Below are positions 53,707-64,000 of a DNA stretch of 64,000 nt, piece by piece. A program made the position numbers and the translations under genes. Origin of the DNA: Microdochium bolleyi (taxonomy: Eukaryota; Ascomycota; Sordariomycetes; Xylariales; Microdochiaceae); the NCBI GenBank assembly GCA_001566295.1, contig KQ964269.1, positions 186,001 to 250,000 on the forward strand. Reading direction: 5' to 3'. The notes under the pieces were generated by a model. That model made no database searches. It had not been told where the DNA came from and saw only the letters and a list, made by a program, of their open reading frames with translations. How positions within the stretch are numbered: position 1 is the first letter of the stretch; the number at the start of each line of letters is the position of its first letter.

Positions 53707-56700
53707 GGTTGTGACAAGAGGCTAGGGGGGAGGTATGTGGGTGATGATTTTGTCTTGTGATATCTCTTGATATCTCTTGATATCTCCGGGAACAAGCCAA
53801 AACAATGGCTGCTGGTGAAGGCGAGATTTAAGATTGCTGGTAACAATGTCTGGGCCGTCCTAAGGCTTCTGCAAATAGCAGTGATGACTGTTGCGCGAGG
53901 CCGATCCAAGTCTTGCGCTTGGTATCTCTTGGCGTATTGGGGAGATGACAACGATTGCAGAGGTTATGAGATTGGGTGATATGGTACTCGAGCCTCGAGC
54001 ACGCTGTGTCGTCGAGGATATGCGAATGAAGGACCAGCTGGAGGAAGTACGACCAGCAATGTCGCCGTCTTCATACGATACTACCAATCGAAGGAGCCAG
54101 GGCGCCCTCCCGGGTACTGTGTATCAAACAGACTTTTGCCAATCAGGCGTAGAATGTGGTTCTGCTTTGCATGAATGAAGAGCAGTAGTGTAGCCCGCTC
54201 GCGAGTCACAGCTCGTCCCATATGTATGCAGCCTGAGAAGGAGGCTCTGCTCGTCGAGCGGGGAAACCACATCGACCATGCGGGTGTTTGCAAGCCACGA
54301 CGGGAGCGGTAGCTGTGAGCCCAGGGTTGTATCGTCGCAAGGCAGAAGGCAAGGGGAGCTGGAGCTGAGATGGTTTTCTGGACTGGACTGGACTGGTCGC
54401 CTCGCTGACTGCCTGCACCTCCCTGAGGGCAAGGTCAGGCAACCCGGGCGAGAGCGGGCGAGTGAGCGGGAGGGCGTGGCAGCCACGGGTCCATCACCCG
54501 ATGCAGAGCTACGACTCGGTCTGCTCAGTGCCTCGGACAAGGGCAAGGAGATGTGCGTTCCGGTGTTTGTTAGTATGTGTGAATTGCTGGCTTCAAGCCC
54601 ACAGAGGGCGAGTGAGGCGCGGCAGAGAAAGCACCTGAGAGGGTTGTGGTGCGCTGTGCATGCATACAACCTGCATGCAGGCATGCATGTGTGGCCACAG
54701 CCTTCCCAGCGGATGCAGCGTCAGCAAGAGGCCGTGTCAAGCTGTCAGCTTCGCAGGGCCGAGTAGATGCGCCCGCAGGTAGTCGAGGACAGGACTGTGC
54801 TGGCTGCGCTGGCTGTGATGAGCTGTGGTCACTTTGGCTGTCCTGTGCGAAGCGCATCCTCACATCCACGTGTAAGTCAACTCACAACAGAACCACCTGC
54901 AATCACATCCACTCTGCCCACTACACCGGTCTTCCCAAGCCGGACTCTTGCCCTGTGGACAGCACCGACCAATGATCTCCCTCCAAGCGGGTGGGATCAA
55001 CACAGCCTGCCTCGGCGGTCCGCCGGGATTCGTCCAGGCAGACGGCGGTTGCTGCACGTTACATGCTCCAAAACCATGTGTTCTGCACGCCAGCCCACAC
55101 ACCCTCGCGAATGTCAGACGCCTGCCACACGGTACCGAGTAGGGAGCGCAATGCGACATTGGCACAATCCTGGAGCGGGACGCCGCCAGTATACAACAAG
55201 GGGTCCGATCTGATGCTAAGCTTTGCTGCAACAGCGAGTGCTGGGCAGTCCCGTGGTTCGCGGACCAAGCAGCCTGGCCGGCACCGTTTGCCTCGTCTAG
55301 AGAACATTGCACTCTGGCTCAATGCTACAAGCCGTGATAGCTACAATGTCTTGCATGTGGACGTGGAGGTGGTGATGCTCGACAAGTTGCAGGTTAGGGA
55401 TTGCACGCTGTCCATCTGGTTGTAGTCAGCCGTGATCTGGCAGTAATATAGGGCAGCCAGACCGTGTTGTCGTCTGTCAGCGCAACATTTACTGCATCCG
55501 ATTCGTATCATGACCACGGTTGTGCTGTGGCATTAAGAGTTTCGGAAGTGTAGGTGCCTGGATAAGCGTACTGGGCCTCAATCGTCTCCGAGCAGAGTCG
55601 ATTTTCTGGTAGACTGTGGCATGCAACCTATATTCGTCGACTTCATCTTGGCGACATTTTAAACGTGATTCTCAAGTCGCCGATGTATTTTCGACCAATG
55701 CTCAGTACCAGTGTGAGGAATCTAATCAGAGGTAATGTCAACAAAGTTGTGCCGACAATTCTCCGCAAAGGCTCCCGCTAAGCACACTCCGCCGATGACG
55801 ATGACTACGATCTACCGATCTCATCGTAGAGAGTATTCGCTTCGTCCTCGAGTTGAGAGGAAATCGTACTGAGAATTTAGCCTTCGTGTGGACATGGGAC
55901 ACCACGACAAAGCTAGCATCTTTCAGCCTCAACGTCGGAGCAGCCAGAACCCATACAGAAAGTGTTGTACGCCTCTGTGGACGGCCGAATCCATGGCTTC
56001 AACAATAAGAATACGAGCCAAGCTAAGATTGTACAGATGAATGTTGAGTTCCAGGCATTAATCGGAAGAGCCGACTTTCGGTATGCATCAAGTGAGAGCC
56101 ATGAGCACACGTGTTTCGGGGCGGATTCAATTCCTTCGGAGGACCAAACTGCACCAGACCTCCAGGTCTATTCTCAACAAATATCACGCGGAATGACAGT
56201 GGCCTGTGAAGCTTCGTGGATCGTCATGTTGCGGTCCTGCCGTTGTTGTTGTTGATGTGCGGCTGTGCCATTCCCACGTCATGTTGTTGTAGGGTAGGGC
56301 CGGCACCTGGAAATCGGAGAACAGCCGGATAAGGACACCACGTAGTTGTTGGAGTGGCTGCCCTGGTGCTTCCAGCCGCGTAAGAGGTTTCACGTTGGCC
56401 CACCATAAAGGAGACGGACCAGGATTGTGGTCACCCCACTAACACTCGTTCGGCGGCCCCTTGCCCAGGGTCCTATCCTTCACCACTCGCCAGACCTCGA
56501 AACATGTTTGGGAGGAAACACGACCGAAACAAAGGCCGCGAGGAGGGAGGTGAGTCTTCGTGCGCAGTAAACTTTGCTTTGTTGCCCAGCAATACACGCT
56601 TGGCCATGCTGTATACGAACGTCTGGTCCAGCCCGCGTGTTTGCAACAATCATGAGTCGGTACAAGCAGTGTTGGTGGAGACTGGTAGCCAAAAACGTGG

Positions 56701-58133
56701 GCCACCTGACATCATATGTGTGCTTAAGCTGCCCTGATCGTCTTCATACGAGTCTTCTGATTGACCCGATGGACCTTCTTCGGGCCTTGCTTGGAGCTCC
56801 AGGGCTGAGGCGTGAGGCCCGGCACGCCAAGAAACGATTTCCCACAGCCCAGCTCCCGTGATGCGCACGGTTGACAATGTGTTGCTCCCGCTCTGTTTTG
56901 CCGTCATGTGTCGTAGCTCACTCCAGCGACTTTAACAATGCAGACGAGAGAGCATCGCCGGCGACAGCTGGGTACTCCCCTTCTCGAAGCCCGAGGAGCT
57001 CTGCGGCAATCCGGCAAACAGGAAGTGTGGCAACGGAAAAGCGGCATGGGCAACACACGCACCTAACGGATCGGGACAAGGCTTGCACCCGCTGCGTTCG
57101 GGTGTGGTCAACGGAGACATGGTAACTTTGTGCCGCTGGGGTCCCGGGACAAGCTCCGAGTTTGTGTCTCCCGGGTCAATCTGAGCGACAACCTCAAAGG
57201 GACTGGCTGGCCTGGAGTCTAGGCCACGGCGGGAGCCTCGATCATGAACGTGCGCATGGGTTAGACTTTGGACCCTGCGATTGGTTGTGTGCGCTTACTG
57301 ACGGAACCACATCACGGGCAGCAGAGCTTAGGACCTGGGACTCACCGCCGCATCGTGCTATTGCTGATGTGTATCGCATGATGGGAGACGCATGCAATAC
57401 AGCTGCCGTCTGTGTCGGCATGGAGGCGATCATGTCATCGCCAGTGTACAGCTGAATGTCTAAAAGAGTGAATGGGGAGGAGAGTGCAGACTCCAACAAC
57501 GACCAGACTTGGCGCCTCCACCAGAGCGCCCCCTTGGGACGGCGGCTCTACTATGTAACTTCTTGGTGGGGCATCGCCGTCGCTCGAGCCAGGCGAGACT
57601 TCAGGACTTCAGGACTGGCGGCAGACTCGTCTGCTGGCAGCGGGCCGGCGGCCAGGGGCAGGGCCAGCCTGGCGGGTGGCGGGCGGAGTGCCATGACTCC
57701 CGCGGGTCTTGGCCCGTCGCTGCCCCCTGACTGCCCATGCCTTGCAGGTGCAAGCACGGTGCTGCCCGTTCACCCGTCCCTGTCCTGCCCTGCCCAGGTG
57801 CCCTGCTTGCCGGCCGGCCCTGCGTGCTGCGCACCGTCCACCCACCCACGCCCTCGCTCCCCCCAGAGTCCGACTCGCCAGGTGTGTCTGTCTGTTCTCG
57901 CTGTTCTCGCCATCCTCCCATGACCTCAATCGATTGCCGCCATCTGACCTCAATTCGCCATCGCAACCACGCTCGCGCACCGCTCGTCGCCCGTAGCCAT
58001 CGCAATCGCCCGCATACCAAAACTTAACGGCTTTCTCCGATGACCACTGGTGGCTTGGGCTCGTTCCTCTGCCACCCGCTGGTGCTCTAGCACCGCCCTC
58101 GCTTGCCCTTCTCCCAACCATCCCGGCCTCGAG
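53707..58133. other. 4.4 kb divergent intergenic region
   Basis: Separates the low-complexity gene (-) from the membrane-protein gene (+). Contents: decamer repeats at 53759-53788 and many short conflicting open frames. From 57,700 on, the + strand is C/T-rich, consistent with the promoter and leader of the gene starting at 58134. No RNA gene or mobile element was recognised. Confidence 0.5.
53759..53788. repeat. Decanucleotide tandem repeat
   Basis: gatatctctt occurs twice in full and a third time with two end changes (gatatctccg). It lies 53 bases from the start codon of the minus-strand gene at 53706, so it falls in its leader or core promoter. Each unit contains the palindrome gatatc. 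Confidence 0.85.
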
Positions 58134-60586
58134 ATGCCCGACAGGATTTCTTCCTCCTCGGGCGCGGATCCCGCCCAGGAGCGCCCGCCATTGAGAGAAT
58201 CCAGCACCCTTTCGCTCCATTTCGATGACGATGGCGAAGACTTTGCCCTCGCTGCCATGGGCATCTCCGACTCGTACCGCCCTTCGCCTGCGCCGACTTC
58301 CTCGTATCGTCCTGCTCCGGTCCACGCGGACACCTCAACACCTGCTCGTGTCTCCAGCGTCGCCAAAGATCCTCGCCGCCATGATTCATTCACTCTGAGA
58401 CATGACGGCCCGAACAGCCACGACGGTTCCTCAACATCAGCCCATACTGAATCGTCCTCTCCATTATTGACTAGAACCTCAACTGGTTCCACAATATCAG
58501 CATCACCATTCATCAGCCCAGAAGACCCGTATGAGGGCCCGAGAGGTCCATCACATCCATACCAGATGTACCCTCAGAATGTCCGCCTTGCCAGGACTGC
58601 GAGCCTTGCAACCACATCGACTGCGCCCATCTCAGAACAATCGTACAACGGACCCCGAGGTCCTACTCACCCGTACGCAATGTACCCACAGAATACAGTG
58701 TCCGAGCCGAGCAATGCTGGAGGCCACAGTCCAGCAGCTGTCCCCGCTACTGTTGGCTTCCCCGGCTCGGCGGATACATACCAGAGACGCATTGGGCCCG
58801 ATGGCGAGGATGCAGCCGACCTTATTGGGCCAGATGGCCACACAGAGCAACTTCCTCCTTATACACGATACCCCGACGAAGCATATCATCGCAAGGCCCT
58901 TGGCCTCGCCGTGCCCGCAGCTCAACCTCCAGCGCAAGCTCCGGCGCTCCAGGCGATACCTCCTGTCCAGCCAATTCCCGGAGCCGGCGGCATTGGCATA
59001 GCCACTCGCAACCCCGAGTTCTCCTCAACCGAGGACCTGGGAAATGCCGTGTCCCCTCTGTCTAGACAGTCTGTGCGCAGCTTCTCATCCGAACCTAGCC
59101 AGCATGAAGTGAACATTGCGGCAATGGATACGGCCAATGAGAAAGGTACCCCACGCGGATGGAAGCAGACAGCGAAGAAGCGTGTCTGGGGTGTGGTGCC
59201 CTGCTGGGCTGTGGCTCTTGCCGTCTTGATTCTGGTCATGATGAGCGTGGTCATTGGTGCCGTGATCGGTACGGTTGTTGGCTTCAACACAAAGAATGCT
59301 GAACAGTAAGTTAAATCTCATCCTGTGAGGTTTGTGATGCAACCATCGGTGGATCACTAATTCTCTTTCACAGAAACCCAAGCCCGAGCTTGTCCTACCC
59401 GTGTGACTTCACACCTTTGTCATCTGTACCACCTGGACTGCCGCCTCTCATCACTGGCGACCACGGCTTACCGCTCATGCTATCCAACACAGCCAGCCAA
59501 TGTGTCACGAACACGACACAATCTCAGGCATGGAATTGCGATCTGATATATTCTCAGCTCAGCATCAACATTACTGCGGAGCCGGATCAACCAGCAACTG
59601 AGGCATACTCGATCAACTTCGGTTGGAACAGTAGCTTGACCATGCAGAGCGGTGTCTATACGTATGGCATGCAGCCACCAAATCTTAAGAACGAATCTCT
59701 GCAACTAGTCACCGATCTATATCAGGATCAACGAGGCCCAGCCTGGTTCTTCCAGACCGAACACGTCAAGACGGTCATCATCCCGGAAGAGTTGCTCTCC
59801 CCGTCTCAACCGTTGACCAAACGAGGTGATCGATTCAGCAATGGACCCCCACCCTTCGGCGACGATGGCTTCCCACAACGTAAAAGTACAGCTGTCCACG
59901 GTGACAGACCCTGGATCTGCTTTTGGCACAAGACTGTAATCGAAACATTCATCTACGTCACTCAAAATAACAGTTTGAAGGCCATTAGCAGTAGCAATGC
60001 TAGCAGCATTAGCAGTGGCAGCAGCACAGCAACTCCCTCTACCGTGTCCCTTCCCCCGGGGAACAATGGCCCATTTGGTCCTTCTGCGCCAACGGGGTTC
60101 CATGGTTATGACGATTCGCTGAAGATGGACACGGACAACATCGACGATGAGGCTCGCCGAGACAGCGCGTCTCAGCCTTCATTACTCAACCGCTCACCGA
60201 CGCCAGCATCCGACCGCCTCGCCGCGCCCTCGTACTCCAACATGCCCAGGCCGGGCAACAAGACACCACACCCCAATGTCATCAAGATCATCGAACGGCG
60301 GGTGCCAGCCAACGAAGACTTGGGTTACTGTCGTCTGTTCGAGATCAAGAGCCCCGGCGCGCCCGCCACACCCGTACTCGTCGACGGTAAATCGATTGAC
60401 ATATACCTGGACGAGACCTTTCCAGCAGGTCCGAAAAAGGGGTCCAGGGCTCGTGATATAGTCGAGTCGTATCTGTCAGAGCGTGGCAGTGAGTCACCGG
60501 GGTCAGCGTCGGAGCCTGGGTCAGGGTCAGGGGCCCCATCCGGGACGGAGATGAGTGATTGCGGGTGCATGTGGTGGTTAAATTGA
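58134..60586 (+). CDS. Single-pass membrane protein with glycosylated outer domain, family uncharacterised
   Basis: Exons are 58134-59305 and 59374-60586 with a 68-nt intron, giving 794 aa. Residues 1-350 are disordered and contain a duplicated motif GPRGP(S/T)HPYxMYPQN (near residues 135 and 174) and IGPDGEDAADLIGPDGHTEQ. Basic residues (KQTAKKRVW) precede one long transmembrane helix (~353-383, rich in V/I/A). The C-terminal ~400 residues have several N-glycosylation sequons (NTT, NIT, NSS, NES) and few cysteines, so they probably face outside or a lumen. A KR dibasic at PLTKRGDRF resembles a Kex2 site. DRPWICFWHKTVIETFIYVTQ looks conserved. The C-terminus is DCGCMWWLN. It may belong to a fungal domain of unknown function (DUF7820 comes to mind, not verified). 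Confidence 0.8.
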
Positions 60587-61194
60587 GAGCATAGGGGAGC
60601 ATGCGACACTTGACATTATTTGTTTTGTTTTGGGGGTATCTGGCACGGAAATAGCATGGCAGTGTGGCGTTCTGGCGATGTCTTTCATCATCTTTGACAA
60701 AACGTTTGGATATCCTATACAGAATTTGTATATTTTAGCGCCCTCTGAATACGCGGGCATCGCGAACATAAAATGAACGTATTTTCATACTGGCGGCGCA
60801 TCCAATGTAGCCTTAACTATGAGCATGAACCATGTACTTGAGGTAAATTCTGAGCTCGGTGCGCGGTGCTGCTCGCAAATCCGGCCTCAACGGCTCGCAC
60901 TTACGGGATGCTGCTTGTCCTTGTCTCTCTCGAGCCCTCCAGCACGCATTACCACTGTGCACTGTGTCTTATCGGTCGAGAACGGCCACTATTCAGAGAC
61001 CTATGGCACATCACGACCAAGCAGGTGTTCCCGTGATGCAGGCAATGCCTAATTCTGACAATACTTTTACTATTTTATCCCTCTGTATCTTTCCTTGCCT
61101 GGCCGTGAAGAATCACCCAAGCCAATCTGTCTACTACACATATTCGAAATCGGCCCAACATCAATCATCAACATGGTCCGATACTTTTCTTGGT
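60587..61194. other. Convergent 3' region
   Basis: Between the stop of the membrane-protein gene (+) and the stop of leucyl-tRNA synthetase (-). AT-rich, with tttgttttgttttggggg at 60,619-60,636 and several AATAAA-like stretches. No gene seen. Confidence 0.5.
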
Positions 61195-64000
61195 TTATAT
61201 GTTCTCGAACAAGAACGTCGGGCTGCCCGGGTTCGCCGCGGCGGCCATCGGCGGTAGGGTGTCCAGGGTGGATTCGCCCTGCTCGCCGACGACGATCTTG
61301 CCCGCGGCCTTACCCTCCTCGACAGTCACGATGCGGACGGCCTCGAGGCGTGGGACGGTCTGCTTGAGGCCGGGGACCATCTCTTTGAGCGTGGCGAGCT
61401 CGTCGTACGCGAGCTTGCGGTCAAAGACCGTGGCGGGGTCCTCGCCGCCGGACTCGAGGCGCTTCTTCAGGTTCTGGATAAATGGCATGGCCTTCTTCAT
61501 CTGCGCCTTTTCGATTTTGCTCGTGATGGACTTGACATCGACAGCGCCAGTGGACTTGAAGCTCTCACCGACCAGCTCGACGCACTTGTCTTGCCACGCG
61601 GGGAAGGCTGTCGAAACGAAAATAGAGAGTCTCTTGGGCTGCTTCGGGTCGTAGTTTACGGCCTTGCCTTTAGCGATCTACGCACAGTTATGTCAGCACA
61701 TGTATTTCCGAACGGCCTTAGGTTGAGGGGCGAGTGTACGCACCTTCTTCGCTTGCTGGCCTTCAGCGGCTGTGATGTTGGCGGTGGTCTGTATGAAATT
61801 ATTAGCACTGACTGTGAAATGGCGGGAAAGAGAAAGAGTAGATGACTTACAGTACGGATGTATGCGTACGCAGCAGTGAGGGCTGGGTCAGGCGAGGAGA
61901 CGGTGGGGAACAGAGCGTTCTGGACGCTGTCCTTGTGCTTCAGGACATCCTTGTAGAGGAATTCACTGAAATGAGGAGCGAGGGGCGTGACGAGCAGAGC
62001 CTGGAGCTCAACGTAACGCTTGACAAGATCGCTGTGCATGCCAACACCAGAAGCCTTGGTGGCCTCACGGTACCAGTCGCGGGCGGTGGTGAAATCATAG
62101 AAGCCAGCCTTCAGAGCAAGTTTGAAGAAGGTGTTCTCATACTGCTGCCTTGTCTCCTGCACCAACGTGTTCATCTCGTTCTCGAACAGCTTGTCGAAGA
62201 TGTTGAGCTCGCCGGTTCGCAGGCTCGAATCCCCCACGGTGTCTTGGCACCACTTCCGAAGCTCGTAAAGTTTCAAGATAATTGCATTGGCGACAGTCTC
62301 CTCAAAGTTGGCATCTTCGATTCCATCACCGGCATCGGCGAGGGCAATTCTGGTGGCGTCGGCTCCGTACTTCTCCACAGAGCCCTGAAGGGTGAGGAAG
62401 TTGCCCGTGGACTTGGACATCTTCTCGCCGTTCAGCATCAGATGGCCGTTGACGCGGACTCCATTGGGCCAGTGCTTCTCATCGAATAGGGCGGCGTGGT
62501 GGTACAAGCAGAAGGTCAAGTGGTTGTTGATTAGATCCTTGCCAGAAACTCGCACATCGAGGGGGTACCAGTAGGAGAATTCCCTGCGCATGGCATCGAG
62601 ATCCTGCTTGGGAATGTCGGAATCGACACTTTCGCTTCTGAAGAAGATGTAATCCCACACCTCATCGGTCATCTGCTCCGGGGCGATGGGCTTCGAGGAC
62701 AAGCCTGGAGTCTGGCCGAAGATATCGCCGTGCAGGTAGAGAGAGACTGTATAGTAAGCCATGTAGATTGTACTGTCGGACAAACTCTCCACAAGTTGCG
62801 TGTGGTCCCATGGAAGCTTAGTACCAAGCCCGAACGATCTGCTGCAGGCCCATTGCGCCAACCAGCCAAGGGTTTGCTCGAAGGCGTTCTTGGCTTCCGG
62901 GTAGAATGTGCGCACTCTCTTCGAGTTGAGAGCCTCCAGGACCTGGTTGCACCAAGCACCATCACCGCCCTTCTCCGTCGTGCCGTAGTTGAAGTACCAT
63001 TGGTCCAAGTAGGCAGCAACACACTCATCGGAAGATCTGCTGATGACCATACCGTCGGGCTCGCCATAGTTGAAGGCGAGGCCGGCATCGATGAGCTCCT
63101 TCTTGATCAAGGGCTTGGCTTCCTCGACGGAGAGACCCTTGTGCTCGCCAAGAAGCATGGTACCCTGGTAGAAGCCCTCCTTGTAGGCCTGCTCCTTTGC
63201 CTCAGCAAGCTTGGCCGTGTCTTTTGGCGACTGAATCTTCATCGTCTCGTACAGGTGCTTTGCGATGAGGTCGGACGTGGGGGTCTTGATGATGGGGATA
63301 ATCTCGTTGGCGACCCATTCGGGCTCGACGCCGTAGTAGGCTGCCTTTTTGCGAAGCTCCATCGTCGTGGCGTAGTCGTCAGGGCTGTCCGACGGCACGC
63401 AAGTAACGACACCAGTTCCCTTAGTAGGTTTCACCGACTCCATGGGCAAAATACGGATGCCCTTGTTGTATACGGACAGCGGCGCGTCGACGAGGGTGCC
63501 AACGACATCGGAGCCAACAAGGTCAACGACCTTGGGGAACTCACCCCATGCTGGGAAGATGTTCTGGAATGCCATGTTGCGCGCTGAACGATCGCTGCAG
63601 AAGTAGTATTCATCCTTGCCGTCGGCTTTCGCGTTCTTGTAGATGCCGTATTGCACCTTGGGGCCCACGAAGCAGCATGTCTGGCCGTACATGGTCTCAG
63701 GACGAAGAGTTGCAGGAACGAAGTAGACACTGGCGTCCGCGGGGATCTTGTCGCCGATGATATCCTTGGCCTTCGGCGCCCACTCGAGGGTCTTCATCTT
63801 GAGCGCAACATATTCCTGGACTGTCACACCTTCACCGGCACTCCGGTCGTGGTCCAGACAGGCTTGTCCGTCCTTGGGGCTGTACACAGTATATCTCTTT
63901 CCAAACTTGATCTTGCCAAGGCTCTTCAAGCGGTTCATCTGCCACCGGACGAATGCGTCGTAGAAGGGATTCGCTGGGGTCGTGACCATGGAACGTCTCC
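61195..64000 (-). CDS. Cytosolic leucyl-tRNA synthetase (5' truncated by the window edge)
   Basis: Charges tRNA-Leu. Minus-strand exons are 64000(partial)-61851, 61788-61744 and 61677-61195; the introns are 62 and 66 nt, and the middle exon is only 45 nt (15 codons: TTANITAAEGQQAKK). About 890 residues are visible. The frame is open through the edge (RRSMVTTPANPFYDAFVRWQM), so the N-terminus with the HIGH motif lies outside. The CP1 editing domain has ATLRPETMYGQ and GTGVVTCVPSDSPDDYAT. KMSKS is present in GEKMSKSTGN, followed by the anticodon-binding helical domain and the C-terminal extension typical of the eukaryotic/archaeal-type enzyme. The neighbouring gene ends convergently 608 bp away. 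Gene symbol withheld because naming differs among fungi. Confidence 0.95.

Noticed and set aside
57609..58325. 238-aa minus-strand frame in the promoter of the membrane-protein gene
   Set aside because: Arg/Gly-rich antisense of a C/T-rich leader; overlaps the real first exon.

Overview
The window is eukaryotic nuclear DNA from a filamentous ascomycete, probably a Sordariomycete. Evidence: GC-rich coding sequence, short introns (mostly 60-120 nt) with GTAAGT/GTGAGT/GTATGT donors and CTAAC/CTGAC-like branch sites, gene spacing of 0.5-4.4 kb, pyrimidine-rich leaders, and a gene set typical of moulds (polyubiquitin, Pex14, a variant Zn-cluster regulator, an allantoate-permease-type transporter). 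No operons, CRISPR arrays, rRNA or tRNA genes were recognised. All gene models below were spliced by hand from consensus sites and reading-frame continuity.

Layout. 0.9-2.7 kb: five-exon MFS transporter (+). 6.8-8.0 kb: proline-rich disordered protein (+). 8.6-10.7 kb: TBC Rab-GAP (+). 11.4-11.9 kb: small VOC/glyoxalase-fold protein (-). 12.8-14.7 kb: protein farnesyltransferase beta subunit (-). 19.1-21.7 kb: large regulator with an atypical Cys6 cluster behind a 4.4 kb gene-poor upstream region (+). 25.5-26.4 kb: intronless polyubiquitin with four units (+), followed by a BRAP2/Etp1-type RING + ZnF-UBP E3 (27.1-29.2 kb, +). 29.8-31.2 kb: Apd1/Aim32-type thioredoxin-like ferredoxin (-). 32.1-34.5 kb: glycerol-3-phosphate/DHAP acyltransferase (-), divergent from PEX14 (37.0-38.2 kb, +). 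40.1-43.8 kb: an HSL/Say1-like alpha/beta hydrolase and a Delta24-sterol-reductase-like flavoprotein (both +), facing HMG-CoA synthase (44.5-46.2 kb, -). 48.9-50.9 kb: BCS1-like AAA ATPase with a Lys/Glu tail (-). 52.9-53.7 kb: low-complexity protein (-). 58.1-60.6 kb: single-pass membrane protein with a glycosylated outer domain (+). 61.2-64.0 kb: cytosolic leucyl-tRNA synthetase (-), running off the right edge.

Functional themes. Most genes are housekeeping. The most suggestive grouping is lipid/isoprenoid: the hydrolase, the DHCR24-like flavoprotein and HMG-CoA synthase lie within about 6 kb, with farnesyltransferase beta and the sn-1 acyltransferase elsewhere in the window. A second pairing places the ubiquitin precursor directly upstream of a ubiquitin-binding E3. 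I found no strong evidence for a wholly new system. The best candidates for follow-up are the possible sterol-modification pair, the Cys6 regulator with non-canonical spacing, the tailed BCS1-like ATPase, the orphan membrane protein and a 95-bp foldback at 22.5 kb.
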